A DNA stretch of 64,000 bases from the NCBI RefSeq assembly GCF_035989285.1, contig NZ_CP108513.1:6634001-6698000 (forward strand), read 5' to 3'. Position numbers and translations under genes: made by a program. This document shows, piece by piece, positions 24,558 to 33,511 of this stretch; position 1 is the stretch's first letter; each line of letters starts with the position of its first letter. Under the pieces are notes generated by a model. That model worked only from the letters and a program-made list of their open reading frames with translations, was not told the origin of the DNA and did not search any database. Source of the stretch: Streptomyces sp. NBC_01235. Lineage in GTDB: Bacteria; Actinomycetota; Actinomycetes; Streptomycetales; Streptomycetaceae.

Positions 24558-25610
24558 CTACTCCGAAAACGCCTCCGCAAACGCCCCCGAACTCTGCTCA
24601 ACCCCACTGCAATTGGTCAGAGCGTCATCCTTCGCCGCGTCACCGTCGGAACACTGCTGATCCCGGAACGTCGACCACATGGAAACCCAGGAAATACCCT
24701 TCTCCTCGGCGAACGCCCGCACCTGCGCCGCGTCCGCCAGCGAAAAGCTCTCGTTGGCGACGTCGTTGGTCCCGATCATCGAGGTGAGCGCCATCCCCCT
24801 CCACGCGACGGAGTCCTCCGTCCCGAACACCGACTTCAACTGCGTATGCGCGGCCGTCGCCGAGGTGATCGCGTACCCGCCCATGTCGCCCGAGTACGAC
24901 TCGCCGTAGTTCATCGTCATGAGGTTGACGGTCGAGACCTGGACGTCGTATGTGTTCGCGGACGCCAGCAGCGCCAGGCTGTCGGAGTCCAGCCCGGAGG
25001 GCATCACCGGGAGTGTGAAGGAGACCTCCAGGTCCGGGCGTTCCTTCTGAAGTGCCGCGATCGCCTGCGAGCGCAGGGCGACCGAGCCGGAGTCGGTGAG
25101 TTCGTCGCCCTCGATGTCGAAGTCGGCCTGGGTGGAGCCGGCCGCGTCGAGCGCGTCGCCGTACGCCTCGGCGAGTTCCGACGCGCTGTCACAGGTGGCG
25201 GCCAGCTCCTTGCCGGAGGCTCCGCCGAAGGAGACGCGCACCGTGGCGCCCGACTCCGTCAGCGCCGAGATACGGGACTTCACCGCCGAGTCGCCGACGG
25301 CGTTCGTACCGTTCCACTTCGGCGTGCAGGTGCTGCCGCCGGCGATGACGAACGCCAGGTTGTACGTCGTCGGCGTACCGGCGGCGTCGTTGTCGGAGGC
25401 CTCCACCGCGCTCACGTAGGGCGCGTAGGAGGTGCTGGTACTGGATGATGTGGCGCTCGGTGATGGTGAGGGACTACTGGCCTGATCCGTCGCCTTGTCG
25501 GTGGCCTTGGGCGCCGCGTCCGACGCGCTGTCGGAGCCCGCGGAGCATCCCGCCAGGGCCAGGGCGAACATGCAGGTGACCCCGGCCGTCGGCATCAGGA
25601 AACTCCTCAT
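24558..25610 (-). CDS. Secreted GH18-like chitinase-type lipoprotein
   Basis: The 350-residue protein begins with a lipoprotein signal and lipobox (LALALAGC, Cys about 22), then a Ser/Thr/Ala-rich linker and a TIM-barrel-like domain starting at YAPYVSAVEA. ADFDIEGDEL (about residue 188) corresponds to the GH18 DGxDxDxE motif with the acid at the end. It is close to the Streptomyces chitinase-like proteins that act on GlcNAc polymers. It converges with the mqnC locus and is divergent from the glycan synthase genes, which suggests polymer trimming or turnover. Confidence 0.8.
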   Translation of the reverse strand: MRSFLMPTAGVTCMFALALAGCSAGSDSASDAAPKATDKATDQASSPSPSPSATSSSTSTSYAPYVSAVEASDNDAAGTPTTYNLAFVIAGGSTCTPKWNGTNAVGDSAVKSRISALTESGATVRVSFGGASGKELAATCDSASELAEAYGDALDAAGSTQADFDIEGDELTDSGSVALRSQAIAALQKERPDLEVSFTLPVMPSGLDSDSLALLASANTYDVQVSTVNLMTMNYGESYSGDMGGYAITSATAAHTQLKSVFGTEDSVAWRGMALTSMIGTNDVANESFSLADAAQVRAFAEEKGISWVSMWSTFRDQQCSDGDAAKDDALTNCSGVEQSSGAFAEAFSE

Positions 25611-25917
25611 TGCGTATGCACCCGCTCTCGTGATTTCTGTCTCAGGAAGGAAACAAAGGGCGTTTCCGAATTGGAAATGTCTCACATGTGGGCGGATCGC
25701 GCGGGAACAGTGGACACACGGACAGTTCATGGACGCAAGCGCGCAAAAGGTGATAACCATCCGCCCATAAGGGATAATCAACCCTCCCATGGTGAGTGCG
25801 GGTTGCGCAGGAGTTTCATGGATCTCTCAGGGAGTAGACAGGTTCACTCGTTTCTCATGGGTCTCTCACATGCGGCTCAGAGTTTGTGCCACATAAAGGC
25901 TCTCTAATATCCGGGGA
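25611..25917. promoter_or_regulatory. Divergent promoter region of the glycan locus
   Basis: This 307-base gap separates the GH18-like gene from the glycan operon. It contains the inverted repeat TTTCC-N5-GGAAA (25663-25677), and several TCTCA motifs, twice extended to TCTCACATG (about 25679 and 25864). A TAATAT hexamer (25905-25910) ends 7 bases before the ATG at 25918. It is less GC-rich than its surroundings, as expected for a promoter. No gene is seen. Confidence 0.45.
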
Positions 25918-26328
25918 ATGCAATCCGAGCCTGCCACCGAAAGCCGTGCCGCCGCTCGCGGCAGCCGTCGCAGCCGCAAACGTGACGACGCCTCCGCAGA
26001 GGGGCCCGTGTTCGTTGACAACTCCGGACGCAGGTCGAAGCTGCTGCGCCGGATGGGTCTGCTCATGGGAGTCGGCTGCCTCGCGTACGCCGTCGTCCTC
26101 GGCGCCGCCTTCATGGGCTGGGGTACGTCCCTGACCCCGTCCTCGCTGCTGCCGTTCGGCAACGGAGGCCCGAGAGGTTCCCAGAACTCAGGCCCCGGCG
26201 GCGTCCAGCCGCAAGGCGGTATCGGTACCCCGCCCTCGAAGCCCACCGGCACCCCGCCCTCGGGCATCACCACGGGCGAGCCGCCCAGCTCCGCCCCGAC
26301 CGCGACCGCCTCCGCGGCCGCCAACTGA
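25918..26328 (+). CDS. Small single-pass membrane protein of the glycan locus
   Basis: The 136-residue protein has a basic N-terminus (about residues 1-45), one membrane helix (about 46-66, MGLLMGVGCLAYAVVLGAAFMGW) and a Pro/Gly/Ser/Thr-rich outer tail of about 60 residues. No domain is recognised. It is followed after 19 bases by the fused deacetylase/glycosyltransferase and probably belongs to that operon, perhaps as a wall-spanning accessory subunit. Confidence 0.75.
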   Translation: MQSEPATESRAAARGSRRSRKRDDASAEGPVFVDNSGRRSKLLRRMGLLMGVGCLAYAVVLGAAFMGWGTSLTPSSLLPFGNGGPRGSQNSGPGGVQPQGGIGTPPSKPTGTPPSGITTGEPPSSAPTATASAAAN

Positions 26329-26347
26329 CCGGAGCGCAGCCACTTCC

Positions 26348-28783
26348 ATGACGACCACTTCCTCCCGCGGCCGCCGCCGCGCCCCGACCCGCATGGAGCG
26401 GGCGGCGGGCAAGGCCGCGGCGCTGCAGAAACCGCGTGTCATCCTCGCCCTGCTGCTTCTGCTCGCGCTGACCAGCGTGATGCTCCTGGACGGCTATCTG
26501 CGTGCCGAGGTCGGCGGCGACCAGCGCGTGCGCACCGGCGCCAGTGCCGGCAAGGTGCCCGAGAAGGTCCTCGACGGCGGCCCCATCCTGACCTTCCGGG
26601 GCGGCCAGGCCACCACCATCTCGGTGCCCGACAAGACCATCGCGCTGACCTTCGACGACGGCCCGAACCCGACCTGGACGCCCCAGGTGCTGGAGATCCT
26701 CCAGGAGAACGACGTGCCCGGCACGTTCTTCCTGGTCGGCTCGATGGTCTCGCGCTACCCGGGCATCGTGAAGGACATGGTCGAGGAGGGCAACGAGGTG
26801 GGCATCCACACCTTCACCCACGTCGACCTCTCCTACCAGTCCGACGCCCGCGTCAACCGTGAGATGGAGCAGACCCAGCTCGCGCTCGCGGGCGCGGTCG
26901 GCATCACGACGACGCTCTTCCGCGCCCCGTACTCCTCCAAGATGGAGGCCATCGACAACTACAGCTGGCCCATCTACGAGAAGCTCGGCGAGGACGGTTA
27001 CACCAGCGTCTTCGTGGACACCGACAGCGACGACTGGAAGAAGCCGGGCGTCTCGAAGATCATCAAGTGGGCCACGCCGGAGGGCGGCAAGGGCGCGTCG
27101 GTGCTCTTCCACGACGCCGGCGGCGAGCGCTCGCAGACGATCAAGGCGCTGCCGCAGTACATCAAGAAGATGAAGGCCGCGGGCTACACCTTCACCACCA
27201 TCAGCGGCGTCATGCAGGAGCAGAACGCGGCGGGCCCGCAGAACACCGGCCAGCAGCAGGCCGCGGGGGCTGCGGGAGCCACGGGAGCCACGGGGGCCAC
27301 GGGGGCCACGGGAGCAGGCGGGGCGACCGGCGAGCAGCCCGGCACCGTCCCGAACGGCGAGGGCACCGGCACGGGGAGCGGAGCCGGGAACGCCAACGGT
27401 GGCACCGGCACGGGGAACGGAGCCGGGAACGCCAACGGTGGCACCGGTGGAACCGACGGGACGAGCATCAACCGTCTCCAGGCCGCCCACCGCGAGGCCA
27501 CCGGCGTGACCCTCTACGAGGGCAAGGCCCTCATCGCGGCGGTCACCCTCGCCGAGTGGACCGTCCCGACGCTCTCGGTGGGACTGATGATCGTCGGCGT
27601 GGCCGTCATGGGCCGCTTCGGGATGATGCTGATCCTGGCCCGCCGCCACTACAGACAACGCAACAAGCGGCGCTTCAGCTGGGGGCCGACCGTCACCCGG
27701 CCGGTCAGCGTGATCGTCCCGGCGTACAACGAGAAGGAGTGCATCGCCAACACCCTCAAGTCGCTGGCGAAGAGCACCCACCCGATCGAGATCATCGTCG
27801 TGGACGACGGTTCGACCGACAACACGTCCGAGATCGCACGCGAGGCGGCGATGTCCCTCGGCATGACGAACGTCCGCGTCATCCGCCAGGAGAACGCGGG
27901 CAAGCCGGCCGCCCTCAACAACGGTGTCCGCAGCGCCAGTTACGACATCGTCGTGATGATGGACGGCGACACGGTCTTCGAGCCGGAGGCCGTGCACCAG
28001 CTCGTGCAGCCCTTCGCCGACCCGAAGGTCGGCGCGGTCGCCGGCAACGCCAAGGTCGGCAACCGCGACACGATCATCGGCGCCTGGCAGCACATCGAGT
28101 ACGTGATGGGCTTCAACCTCGACCGCCGCATGTACGACCTGCTGCGCTGCATGCCCACCATCCCCGGCGCGATCGGCGCGTTCCGCCGCGACGCGGTGCT
28201 CGAGGTCGGCGGCATGAGCGAGGACACCCTCGCCGAGGACACCGACATCACCATCGCCATGCACCGCGCGGGCTGGCAGGTCGTCTACCAGGAGCACGCC
28301 AAGGCCTGGACGGAGGCGCCGGGCTCCCTGAAGCAGCTGTGGTCCCAGCGCTACCGCTGGTCCTACGGCACCATGCAGGCGCTGTGGAAGCACCGCAAGT
28401 CCCTGACGGACAAGGGACCTTCGGGTCGCTTCGGCCGCGTCGGCATGCCGCTCGTGGTCCTCTTCCAGATCATCACGCCGGTCTTCGCCCCGCTCATCGA
28501 CGTCTTCACCGTCTACTCGATGATCTTCATCGACTTCCAGGCGGCCCTGCTGGCCTGGTTCGCGGTCCTGGGCGTCCAACTGGGCTGCGCGGCCTACGCG
28601 TTCCGCCTGGACCGCGAGAAGTACCGCTACCTCCTGATGATGCCGCTCCAGCAACTGGCCTACCGCCAGATGATGTACCTCGTCCTCATCCACTCCTGCA
28701 TCACCGCCCTCACCGGCGGCCGCCTGCGCTGGCAGAAACTGAAGCGCACGGGCGAGGTCGGCACCCCGGCCGGGGTGAGCTGA
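26348..28783 (+). CDS. Fused polysaccharide deacetylase / family 2 glycosyltransferase (MatB-like)
   Basis: The 811-residue protein starts with a membrane anchor (about 28-48), then a NodB deacetylase (about 90-290) with TFDDGPN and the HTFTH metal site. A collagen-like GAT-triplet and Gly/Asn-rich linker follows (about 298-375), then more helices and a GT2 domain (about 450-700) with VIVPAYNE, DDGST, MDGDT, EDTD and QRYRW, and C-terminal helices. It should polymerise a beta-linked sugar, probably GlcNAc, and deacetylate it outside. The architecture matches MatB of the Streptomyces mat locus (recalled). The acyltransferase gene overlaps its stop by one base. Confidence 0.88.
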   Translation: MTTTSSRGRRRAPTRMERAAGKAAALQKPRVILALLLLLALTSVMLLDGYLRAEVGGDQRVRTGASAGKVPEKVLDGGPILTFRGGQATTISVPDKTIALTFDDGPNPTWTPQVLEILQENDVPGTFFLVGSMVSRYPGIVKDMVEEGNEVGIHTFTHVDLSYQSDARVNREMEQTQLALAGAVGITTTLFRAPYSSKMEAIDNYSWPIYEKLGEDGYTSVFVDTDSDDWKKPGVSKIIKWATPEGGKGASVLFHDAGGERSQTIKALPQYIKKMKAAGYTFTTISGVMQEQNAAGPQNTGQQQAAGAAGATGATGATGATGAGGATGEQPGTVPNGEGTGTGSGAGNANGGTGTGNGAGNANGGTGGTDGTSINRLQAAHREATGVTLYEGKALIAAVTLAEWTVPTLSVGLMIVGVAVMGRFGMMLILARRHYRQRNKRRFSWGPTVTRPVSVIVPAYNEKECIANTLKSLAKSTHPIEIIVVDDGSTDNTSEIAREAAMSLGMTNVRVIRQENAGKPAALNNGVRSASYDIVVMMDGDTVFEPEAVHQLVQPFADPKVGAVAGNAKVGNRDTIIGAWQHIEYVMGFNLDRRMYDLLRCMPTIPGAIGAFRRDAVLEVGGMSEDTLAEDTDITIAMHRAGWQVVYQEHAKAWTEAPGSLKQLWSQRYRWSYGTMQALWKHRKSLTDKGPSGRFGRVGMPLVVLFQIITPVFAPLIDVFTVYSMIFIDFQAALLAWFAVLGVQLGCAAYAFRLDREKYRYLLMMPLQQLAYRQMMYLVLIHSCITALTGGRLRWQKLKRTGEVGTPAGVS

Positions 28784-30192
28784 TGAGCTGGGAACAGCAG
28801 CAGGGGTACGGACAGCAGCCGTACCAACAGCAGCCGTACCAACAGCAATACGGCTATGAGTACGACCACGATCACGGGTACGGGCACGGGCACGGCCGGC
28901 AGCAGTATGTGCAGCAGCAGCCCTATCCGCAGCAGTACGTGGATTACGGGCAGGGCGCTGTCGTCGAGGAGACAGCGCCCTTGCCGACGGTCGACCTGGC
29001 CCCGGCCCCGGCTGCGGCTCCGCAGCCGGAGCCGGCGGCCGATGCGGCTGCCGCTACCACTGCCGCTGTGGGCAGACGTTCCGCACGGCGGAACGGGTCG
29101 GCACAGCCCGCAGCGCCGGGTGCCGACGCAACGAACGGCAAGGAGTCCAAGCCCGCCGCCCCGCAACGCGACCGCTACTTCGACACCCTCCGCGCCCTCG
29201 CCCTGATAAGGGTCGTCGCCTACCACACCTTCGGCTGGGCCTGGGCCGGCATGGTCTTCCCGTCCATGGGGATCATGTTCGGCCTGGCCGGCACCCTCAT
29301 GGCGAAGTCCCTGGAGCGTCCGGCACTGAAGGTGGTGAAGAGCCGGTTCCGCCGCCTCCTGCCCCCCTTCTGGTTCTGGGGCGTCTTCGTCGTCCTGGCG
29401 ATGCTGGTCCACGACTGGATGCCGAACTGGGAGATCGTCTACTGGGTCGTGCCGCTGGGCGACCCGCCGGGCAACGCCTGGGGCGAGCAGGCCTGGGAGA
29501 TCCTCTGGTACCTGCGGACGTACCTCTGGTTCGTCCTGCTCTCCCCGCTCCTGCTCCGGCTGTTCCGGCTCGCCCCGGTCCCCGTGCTGGCGCTCTCCCT
29601 CGCGCCGATCCTGGTCCTGAGCTTCGTCTGGGCGGGCCCGGACAACCGCGTCGGCAGCGCGCTGTGGGACCTGTCGACGTACCTCTTCTGCTGGATGCTC
29701 GGCTTCGCCCACCGCGACGGCGTCCTCCAGCGCATGAAGCCGGCCCTGGTGGTCGTGGTGTCGCTGGCGGCGATCGGCTTCGGTGGCTGGTACGCCTTCA
29801 CGCACCAGGCCGACGCCGGCACCTACGACCTGGACGAGATCCCGCTCGCGCAGGCCTTCTGGTCGGCGGGCTTCGTCATGCTGCTGATGTGGGCGAAGGC
29901 CCGCTTCGGCATCGACTTCGCCTGGCTCACCCGCTTCCGGCGCACGAACCGGATCGTCACCGTCTTCAACGCCCGCGCGGTGACGGTCTACCTCTGGCAC
30001 GAGATCGCCCTGATCCTGGCCGTGCCGCTGATCGACCGGTTCTGGGACATCCCCGCGTTCGAGACGTACCTGCCACTGGACAGCCAGTGGTTCATGTTCG
30101 GCGTGGGCTGGCTGCTGATCGCCGTCTTCGTGCTGCTCTGCGGGTGGGTCGAGGACGTGGCGGCACGGAAGAAGCCGAGGCTCCTGCCGTGA
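28783..30192 (+). CDS. Membrane acyltransferase (acyltransferase 3 family)
   Basis: The 469-residue protein has a Gln/Tyr/Gly-rich and then Ala/Pro-rich N-terminal stretch of about 120 residues, followed by the acyltransferase 3 domain: RDRYFDTLRALALIRVVAYH with the catalytic-type His, and about ten membrane helices. It likely O-acylates the polymer made by the upstream synthase. The ATG (28783) shares the last base of the synthase TGA, indicating translational coupling. Prion-like Q/Y/G-rich N-termini are unusual in this family. Confidence 0.84.
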   Translation: MSWEQQQGYGQQPYQQQPYQQQYGYEYDHDHGYGHGHGRQQYVQQQPYPQQYVDYGQGAVVEETAPLPTVDLAPAPAAAPQPEPAADAAAATTAAVGRRSARRNGSAQPAAPGADATNGKESKPAAPQRDRYFDTLRALALIRVVAYHTFGWAWAGMVFPSMGIMFGLAGTLMAKSLERPALKVVKSRFRRLLPPFWFWGVFVVLAMLVHDWMPNWEIVYWVVPLGDPPGNAWGEQAWEILWYLRTYLWFVLLSPLLLRLFRLAPVPVLALSLAPILVLSFVWAGPDNRVGSALWDLSTYLFCWMLGFAHRDGVLQRMKPALVVVVSLAAIGFGGWYAFTHQADAGTYDLDEIPLAQAFWSAGFVMLLMWAKARFGIDFAWLTRFRRTNRIVTVFNARAVTVYLWHEIALILAVPLIDRFWDIPAFETYLPLDSQWFMFGVGWLLIAVFVLLCGWVEDVAARKKPRLLP

Positions 30193-30224
30193 GCCGGTGA
30201 GGGCGGGGCTGCCACAATGGGCGT

Positions 30225-30920
30225 GTGACCCGCGCTTCCCTGAACAAGCAGCCCAACGAAGTCGCCTCGATGTTCGACCGCGTGGCGGAACGGTACGACC
30301 TGACCAACGACGTGCTGTCGCTGGGCCAGGACCGGAGGTGGCGCAAGGAGGTCGCCAGGGCGGTCGACGCCCGCCCCGCCCAGAAGGTCCTGGACCTCGC
30401 CGCGGGCACGGCCACCTCCTCCCTCCCCTTCGCGCGGACCGGCGCCTACGTCGTCCCCTGCGACTTCTCCCTCGGCATGCTCCAGGTCGGCAAGCGGAAC
30501 CACGCCTGGCTGCCCTTCACGGCCGGGGACGCGACGAGGCTGCCCTTCAAGGACGACTCCTTCGACGCCGTCACCATCTCCTTCGGCCTGCGCAACGTGC
30601 AGGACTTCGACGCCGCCCTGCGCGAGATGTACCGGGTGACCCGGCCCGGCGGGCGCGTCGTGATCTGCGAGTTCTCGCACCCGACCTGGGCGCCCTTCCG
30701 GACCGTCTACACCGAGTACCTGATGCGCGCCCTGCCCCCCGTCGCCCGCGCGGTCTCCTCGAACCCCGAGGCCTACGTCTACCTCGCCGAGTCCATCCGC
30801 GCCTGGCCCGACCAGCCCGCCCTCGCCGAGCACCTGCGCAAGGCCGGCTGGTCGAAGGTCGCCTGGCGCAACCTGACGGGCGGCGTGGTCACCCTCCACC
30901 GGGGCTTCAAGGAGGCCTGA
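30225..30920 (+). CDS. menG: Demethylmenaquinone methyltransferase MenG/UbiE
   Basis: The 231-residue SAM methyltransferase has UbiE signatures: [17 protein letters not shown] at the N-terminus, [16 protein letters not shown] as motif I, and [18 protein letters not shown] near the end. It makes the final methylation of demethylmenaquinone at the membrane. The GTG start has no clear ribosome-binding site, and CACAAT ends 6 bases before it. It fits with the mqn genes and the nuo operon in the window as part of menaquinone-based respiration. Confidence 0.93.
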   Translation: MTRASLNKQPNEVASMFDRVAERYDLTNDVLSLGQDRRWRKEVARAVDARPAQKVLDLAAGTATSSLPFARTGAYVVPCDFSLGMLQVGKRNHAWLPFTAGDATRLPFKDDSFDAVTISFGLRNVQDFDAALREMYRVTRPGGRVVICEFSHPTWAPFRTVYTEYLMRALPPVARAVSSNPEAYVYLAESIRAWPDQPALAEHLRKAGWSKVAWRNLTGGVVTLHRGFKEA

Positions 30921-30929
30921 GACCAAGAA

Positions 30930-31018
30930 GGAACCAGGGAGGGGCCACGACGGCCAAGGAGGAACCAGGGAGGGGCCAGGAAGGCCAGGGAGGGGCCAGG
31001 AAGGCCAGGGAGGGAGCC
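30930..31018. repeat. Purine-rich tandem repeats between convergent genes
   Basis: The stretch after menG consists of imperfect repeats of GGAACCAGGGAGGGGCCA and of a 20-base unit GGCCAGGGAGGGGCCAGGAA in about two and a half copies. It fills most of the 114-base gap between the convergent menG and PASTA genes. It shows no coding potential of its own. Confidence 0.7.
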
Positions 31019-31034
31019 GACTTTCCGGCTGTTC

Positions 31035-31385
31035 CTACCTGGTGATCGCCTCGAAGTGATCTCCGGGCTGGTCCAGCTCGCGTCGGAGCCCGCCCCCGCC
31101 AGGTCTCGGCACACGCGGCTCGTGCACGCCCGCGCCTCCGCCGCCTTCCCCCTCGCCGAAGTCGAACCACACGGTGACGACGGCGCCGCGCGGCACCTCG
31201 ACACCTGGCGGCGGATACTGCCGTACGACGTAGTCGACGACCGCGCGGTGGAAGTCGGGCCGGTCCGGTGCGGCCAGCAGCACGCCTTGCGCCGCAGCCG
31301 CCTCACGCGCGTCCACGGCCATCAGACCCACGAGCCTCGGCACGCGCACGTCGGGTGTTTTGGGCGGTATGAGCACAGATGTCAC
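31035..31385 (-). CDS. Stand-alone PASTA-domain protein
   Basis: The 116-residue protein contains a single PASTA domain (about residues 13-76): VRVPRLVGLMAVDAREAAAAQGV through QYPPPGVEVPRGAVVTVWFDF. PASTA domains normally occur outside the cell on PknB-type kinases or PBPs and bind muropeptides. Here there is no signal peptide, membrane helix or kinase. The C-terminal tail is Gly- and Glu-rich. Its partner and location are unknown. Confidence 0.75.
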   Translation of the reverse strand: MTSVLIPPKTPDVRVPRLVGLMAVDAREAAAAQGVLLAAPDRPDFHRAVVDYVVRQYPPPGVEVPRGAVVTVWFDFGEGEGGGGAGVHEPRVPRPGGGGLRRELDQPGDHFEAITR

Positions 31386-31446
31386 CCCCAGTGGTACTGG
31401 AAGGGTAACCGCCCGAGGGCGTCGTCCGGAAGCGTCAGGTGTCTTT

Positions 31447-31477
31447 CTGTAGCCGATAACCGCGGCGATGGCTACAG
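31447..31477. terminator. Hairpin after the GNAT gene
   Basis: CTGTAGCC and GGCTACAG form an 8-bp stem around a 15-base loop, 5 bases past the stop codon (31482) of the minus-strand GNAT gene. It may end that transcript. No U tract is seen. Confidence 0.4.
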
Positions 31478-31481
31478 AGGG

Positions 31482-31988
31482 TCACCAAGTGAGGCGGTAG
31501 CAATGCCCCTCCCGCTCCAGTTCCGGCGTCGTGAAGACCTCCGAGAGCCGCATCCCCAGCCGCTGCGTGACGGCGATGGACCGCTCGTTGCGCGCGTCGA
31601 CCATGGCCACCACCCCGGGCACCCCTGCTGCCCGCACCCGCTCCAGCGTCATCTGCGCTGCCGCCGTCACATACCCCTGCCCCCAGTGCTCCCGCCCGAG
31701 TCGCCACCCGATCTCGATCTCCCCTTTGGGGCCCCACTCCCGCGGCCACGGCTGGGCGCCCGTGAACCCGATGACCCGGTCGTTCCGGTCCAGCATCGTC
31801 CACAGACAGAAACCGTGCTCGGCGTCGTGCCGACGCTGGCGGGCGGTGAGCTCCTCGTAGGCGGACAGCTCCGCGGACCTGCCGCCGTGGAACTCCATCA
31901 CGTCCGGGTGGTCGAACACCCGGTGCCACGCGACCGCGTCCTCGTCCGTGGGAACACGCAGCCGTACTACGGGGAGAGCTCGGTTCAC
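31482..31988 (-). CDS. GNAT-family acetyltransferase
   Basis: The 168-residue protein has an N-terminal VVRLRVPTDEDAVAWHRVFDHPDVMEF and a RimJ/RimL-like acetyl-CoA loop, GREHWGQGYVTAAAQM (about residues 99-114), followed by NERSIAVTQRLGMRL. The substrate is unknown. GTG 31988 has AAGGG about 9 bases upstream, so it is preferred to far-upstream starts that run into the divergent gene's leader. Confidence 0.82.
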   Translation of the reverse strand: MNRALPVVRLRVPTDEDAVAWHRVFDHPDVMEFHGGRSAELSAYEELTARQRRHDAEHGFCLWTMLDRNDRVIGFTGAQPWPREWGPKGEIEIGWRLGREHWGQGYVTAAAQMTLERVRAAGVPGVVAMVDARNERSIAVTQRLGMRLSEVFTTPELEREGHCYRLTW

Positions 31989-32085
31989 TGGGCAGCCCTT
32001 CAGCCGGGTGATCAATTCTGCTGAATAGACTGCCCATGTCCAGTGCCGGTCGGCACGAAGATTCCGAACTTGGGGAGATCCCGCC

Positions 32086-33393
32086 GTGACCGTCGTGAAC
32101 GAGCCCCACGCCGAGCCCTTCTCCGAGAACACCGCCGATGTGATCGTCGTCGGCGCGGGGCCGGCCGGCTCCACGACCGCCTACTACCTGGCCAAGGCCG
32201 GTCTCGACGTACTCCTTCTCGAGAAGACCGAGTTCCCGCGCGAGAAGGTCTGCGGCGACGGCCTCACCCCGCGCGCCACCAAGCAGCTCGTGGCCATGGG
32301 CATCGACATCTCCGAGGAGGCCGGCTGGCTGCGCAACAAGGGCCTGAGGATCATCGGCGGCGGGGTGCGGTTGCAGCTCGACTGGCCGGATCTCGCCTCC
32401 TTCCCCGACTACGGCCTCGTCCGTAAGCGCGACGACTTCGACGAACAGCTCGCCCGCCAGGCCCAGAAGGCCGGTGCCCGCCTGTACGAGCGCTGCAACG
32501 TCGGCGCCCCGATCGTCGACGACCGCACCGGCCGGATCACCGGTGTGCGCGCCAAGCTGGGTGAGGAGAAGCGCGAAGTCACCTTCCACGCCCCGCTGGT
32601 GGTGGCCGCCGACGGCAACTCCACCCGCCTCTCGCTCGCGATGGGCCTGCACCGCCGCGAGGACCGCCCGATGGGCGTCGCGGTCCGCACCTACTTCACC
32701 TCCCCGCGCCACGAGGACGACTACCTGGAGTCCTGGCTGGAGCTGTGGGACCGCCGAGGCCCGGGCGAGGACCGGCTGCTGCCCGGCTACGGCTGGATCT
32801 TCGGCATGGGGGACGGGACGTCGAACGTCGGCCTCGGCGTGCTGAACACCTCCGACTCCTTCAAGGAGCTCGACTGGCGTGAGGTCCTCAAGGCCTGGTG
32901 CGCGTCCATGCCCGAGGACTGGGGCTACACCCCCGAAAACATGACCGGCCCGATCCGCGGCGCCGCCCTCCCCATGGCCTTCAACCGCAAGCCCCACTAC
33001 ACCAAGGGCCTGCTGCTGGTCGGCGACGCCGGCGGACTGGTGAACCCCTTCAACGGCGAAGGCATCGCCTACGCCATGGAGTCCGGCCAGATCGCCGCCG
33101 ACGTCATCGTGCAGGCTCACGCCCGCGCCACCCCTGGCCAGCGCGAACTCGCCCTGCAGCGCTACCCGCAGATCCTCGCGGACACCTACGGCGGCTACTA
33201 CACGCTGGGCCGCGCCTTCGTGAAGCTCATCGGCAACCCGAAGGTCATGAAGATCGCGGCCCAGCGCGGCCTGACCCACCCGTTGCTGATGAAGTTCACC
33301 CTGAAGATGCTCGCCAACCTGACGGACCCCACGGGCGGTGACGCGATGGACCGCATCATCAACGGCCTGAGCAAGGTGGCCCCGAAGGCCTGA
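32086..33393 (+). CDS. Geranylgeranyl reductase family flavoprotein (MenJ-like)
   Basis: The 435-residue FAD enzyme has the Rossmann motif VIVVGAGPAGSTTAYYLAKAG (about 20-40), CGDGLTPRATKQL, and GDAGGLVNPFNGEGIAYAMESG near residue 310, which define the geranylgeranyl reductase family. MenJ of mycobacteria (Rv0561c) saturates one isoprene of menaquinone; the position beside menG and nuo makes the same role likely here. A GGGGAG ribosome-binding site precedes the GTG. Phytoene-type or archaeal lipid reductase roles are less likely. Confidence 0.87.
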   Translation: MTVVNEPHAEPFSENTADVIVVGAGPAGSTTAYYLAKAGLDVLLLEKTEFPREKVCGDGLTPRATKQLVAMGIDISEEAGWLRNKGLRIIGGGVRLQLDWPDLASFPDYGLVRKRDDFDEQLARQAQKAGARLYERCNVGAPIVDDRTGRITGVRAKLGEEKREVTFHAPLVVAADGNSTRLSLAMGLHRREDRPMGVAVRTYFTSPRHEDDYLESWLELWDRRGPGEDRLLPGYGWIFGMGDGTSNVGLGVLNTSDSFKELDWREVLKAWCASMPEDWGYTPENMTGPIRGAALPMAFNRKPHYTKGLLLVGDAGGLVNPFNGEGIAYAMESGQIAADVIVQAHARATPGQRELALQRYPQILADTYGGYYTLGRAFVKLIGNPKVMKIAAQRGLTHPLLMKFTLKMLANLTDPTGGDAMDRIINGLSKVAPKA

Positions 33394-33511
33394 CCGACGG
33401 CTCGGCCGGTCTCAGGGCTGCGGCTGGGCACGGCTCAGGGCCGTGGCCGGGGCCGGGGCCGGGCGAGGGTCGCGGCCAGGCGCCCGGGTCGGGGTCGCGG
33501 CCAGGCCTGTC

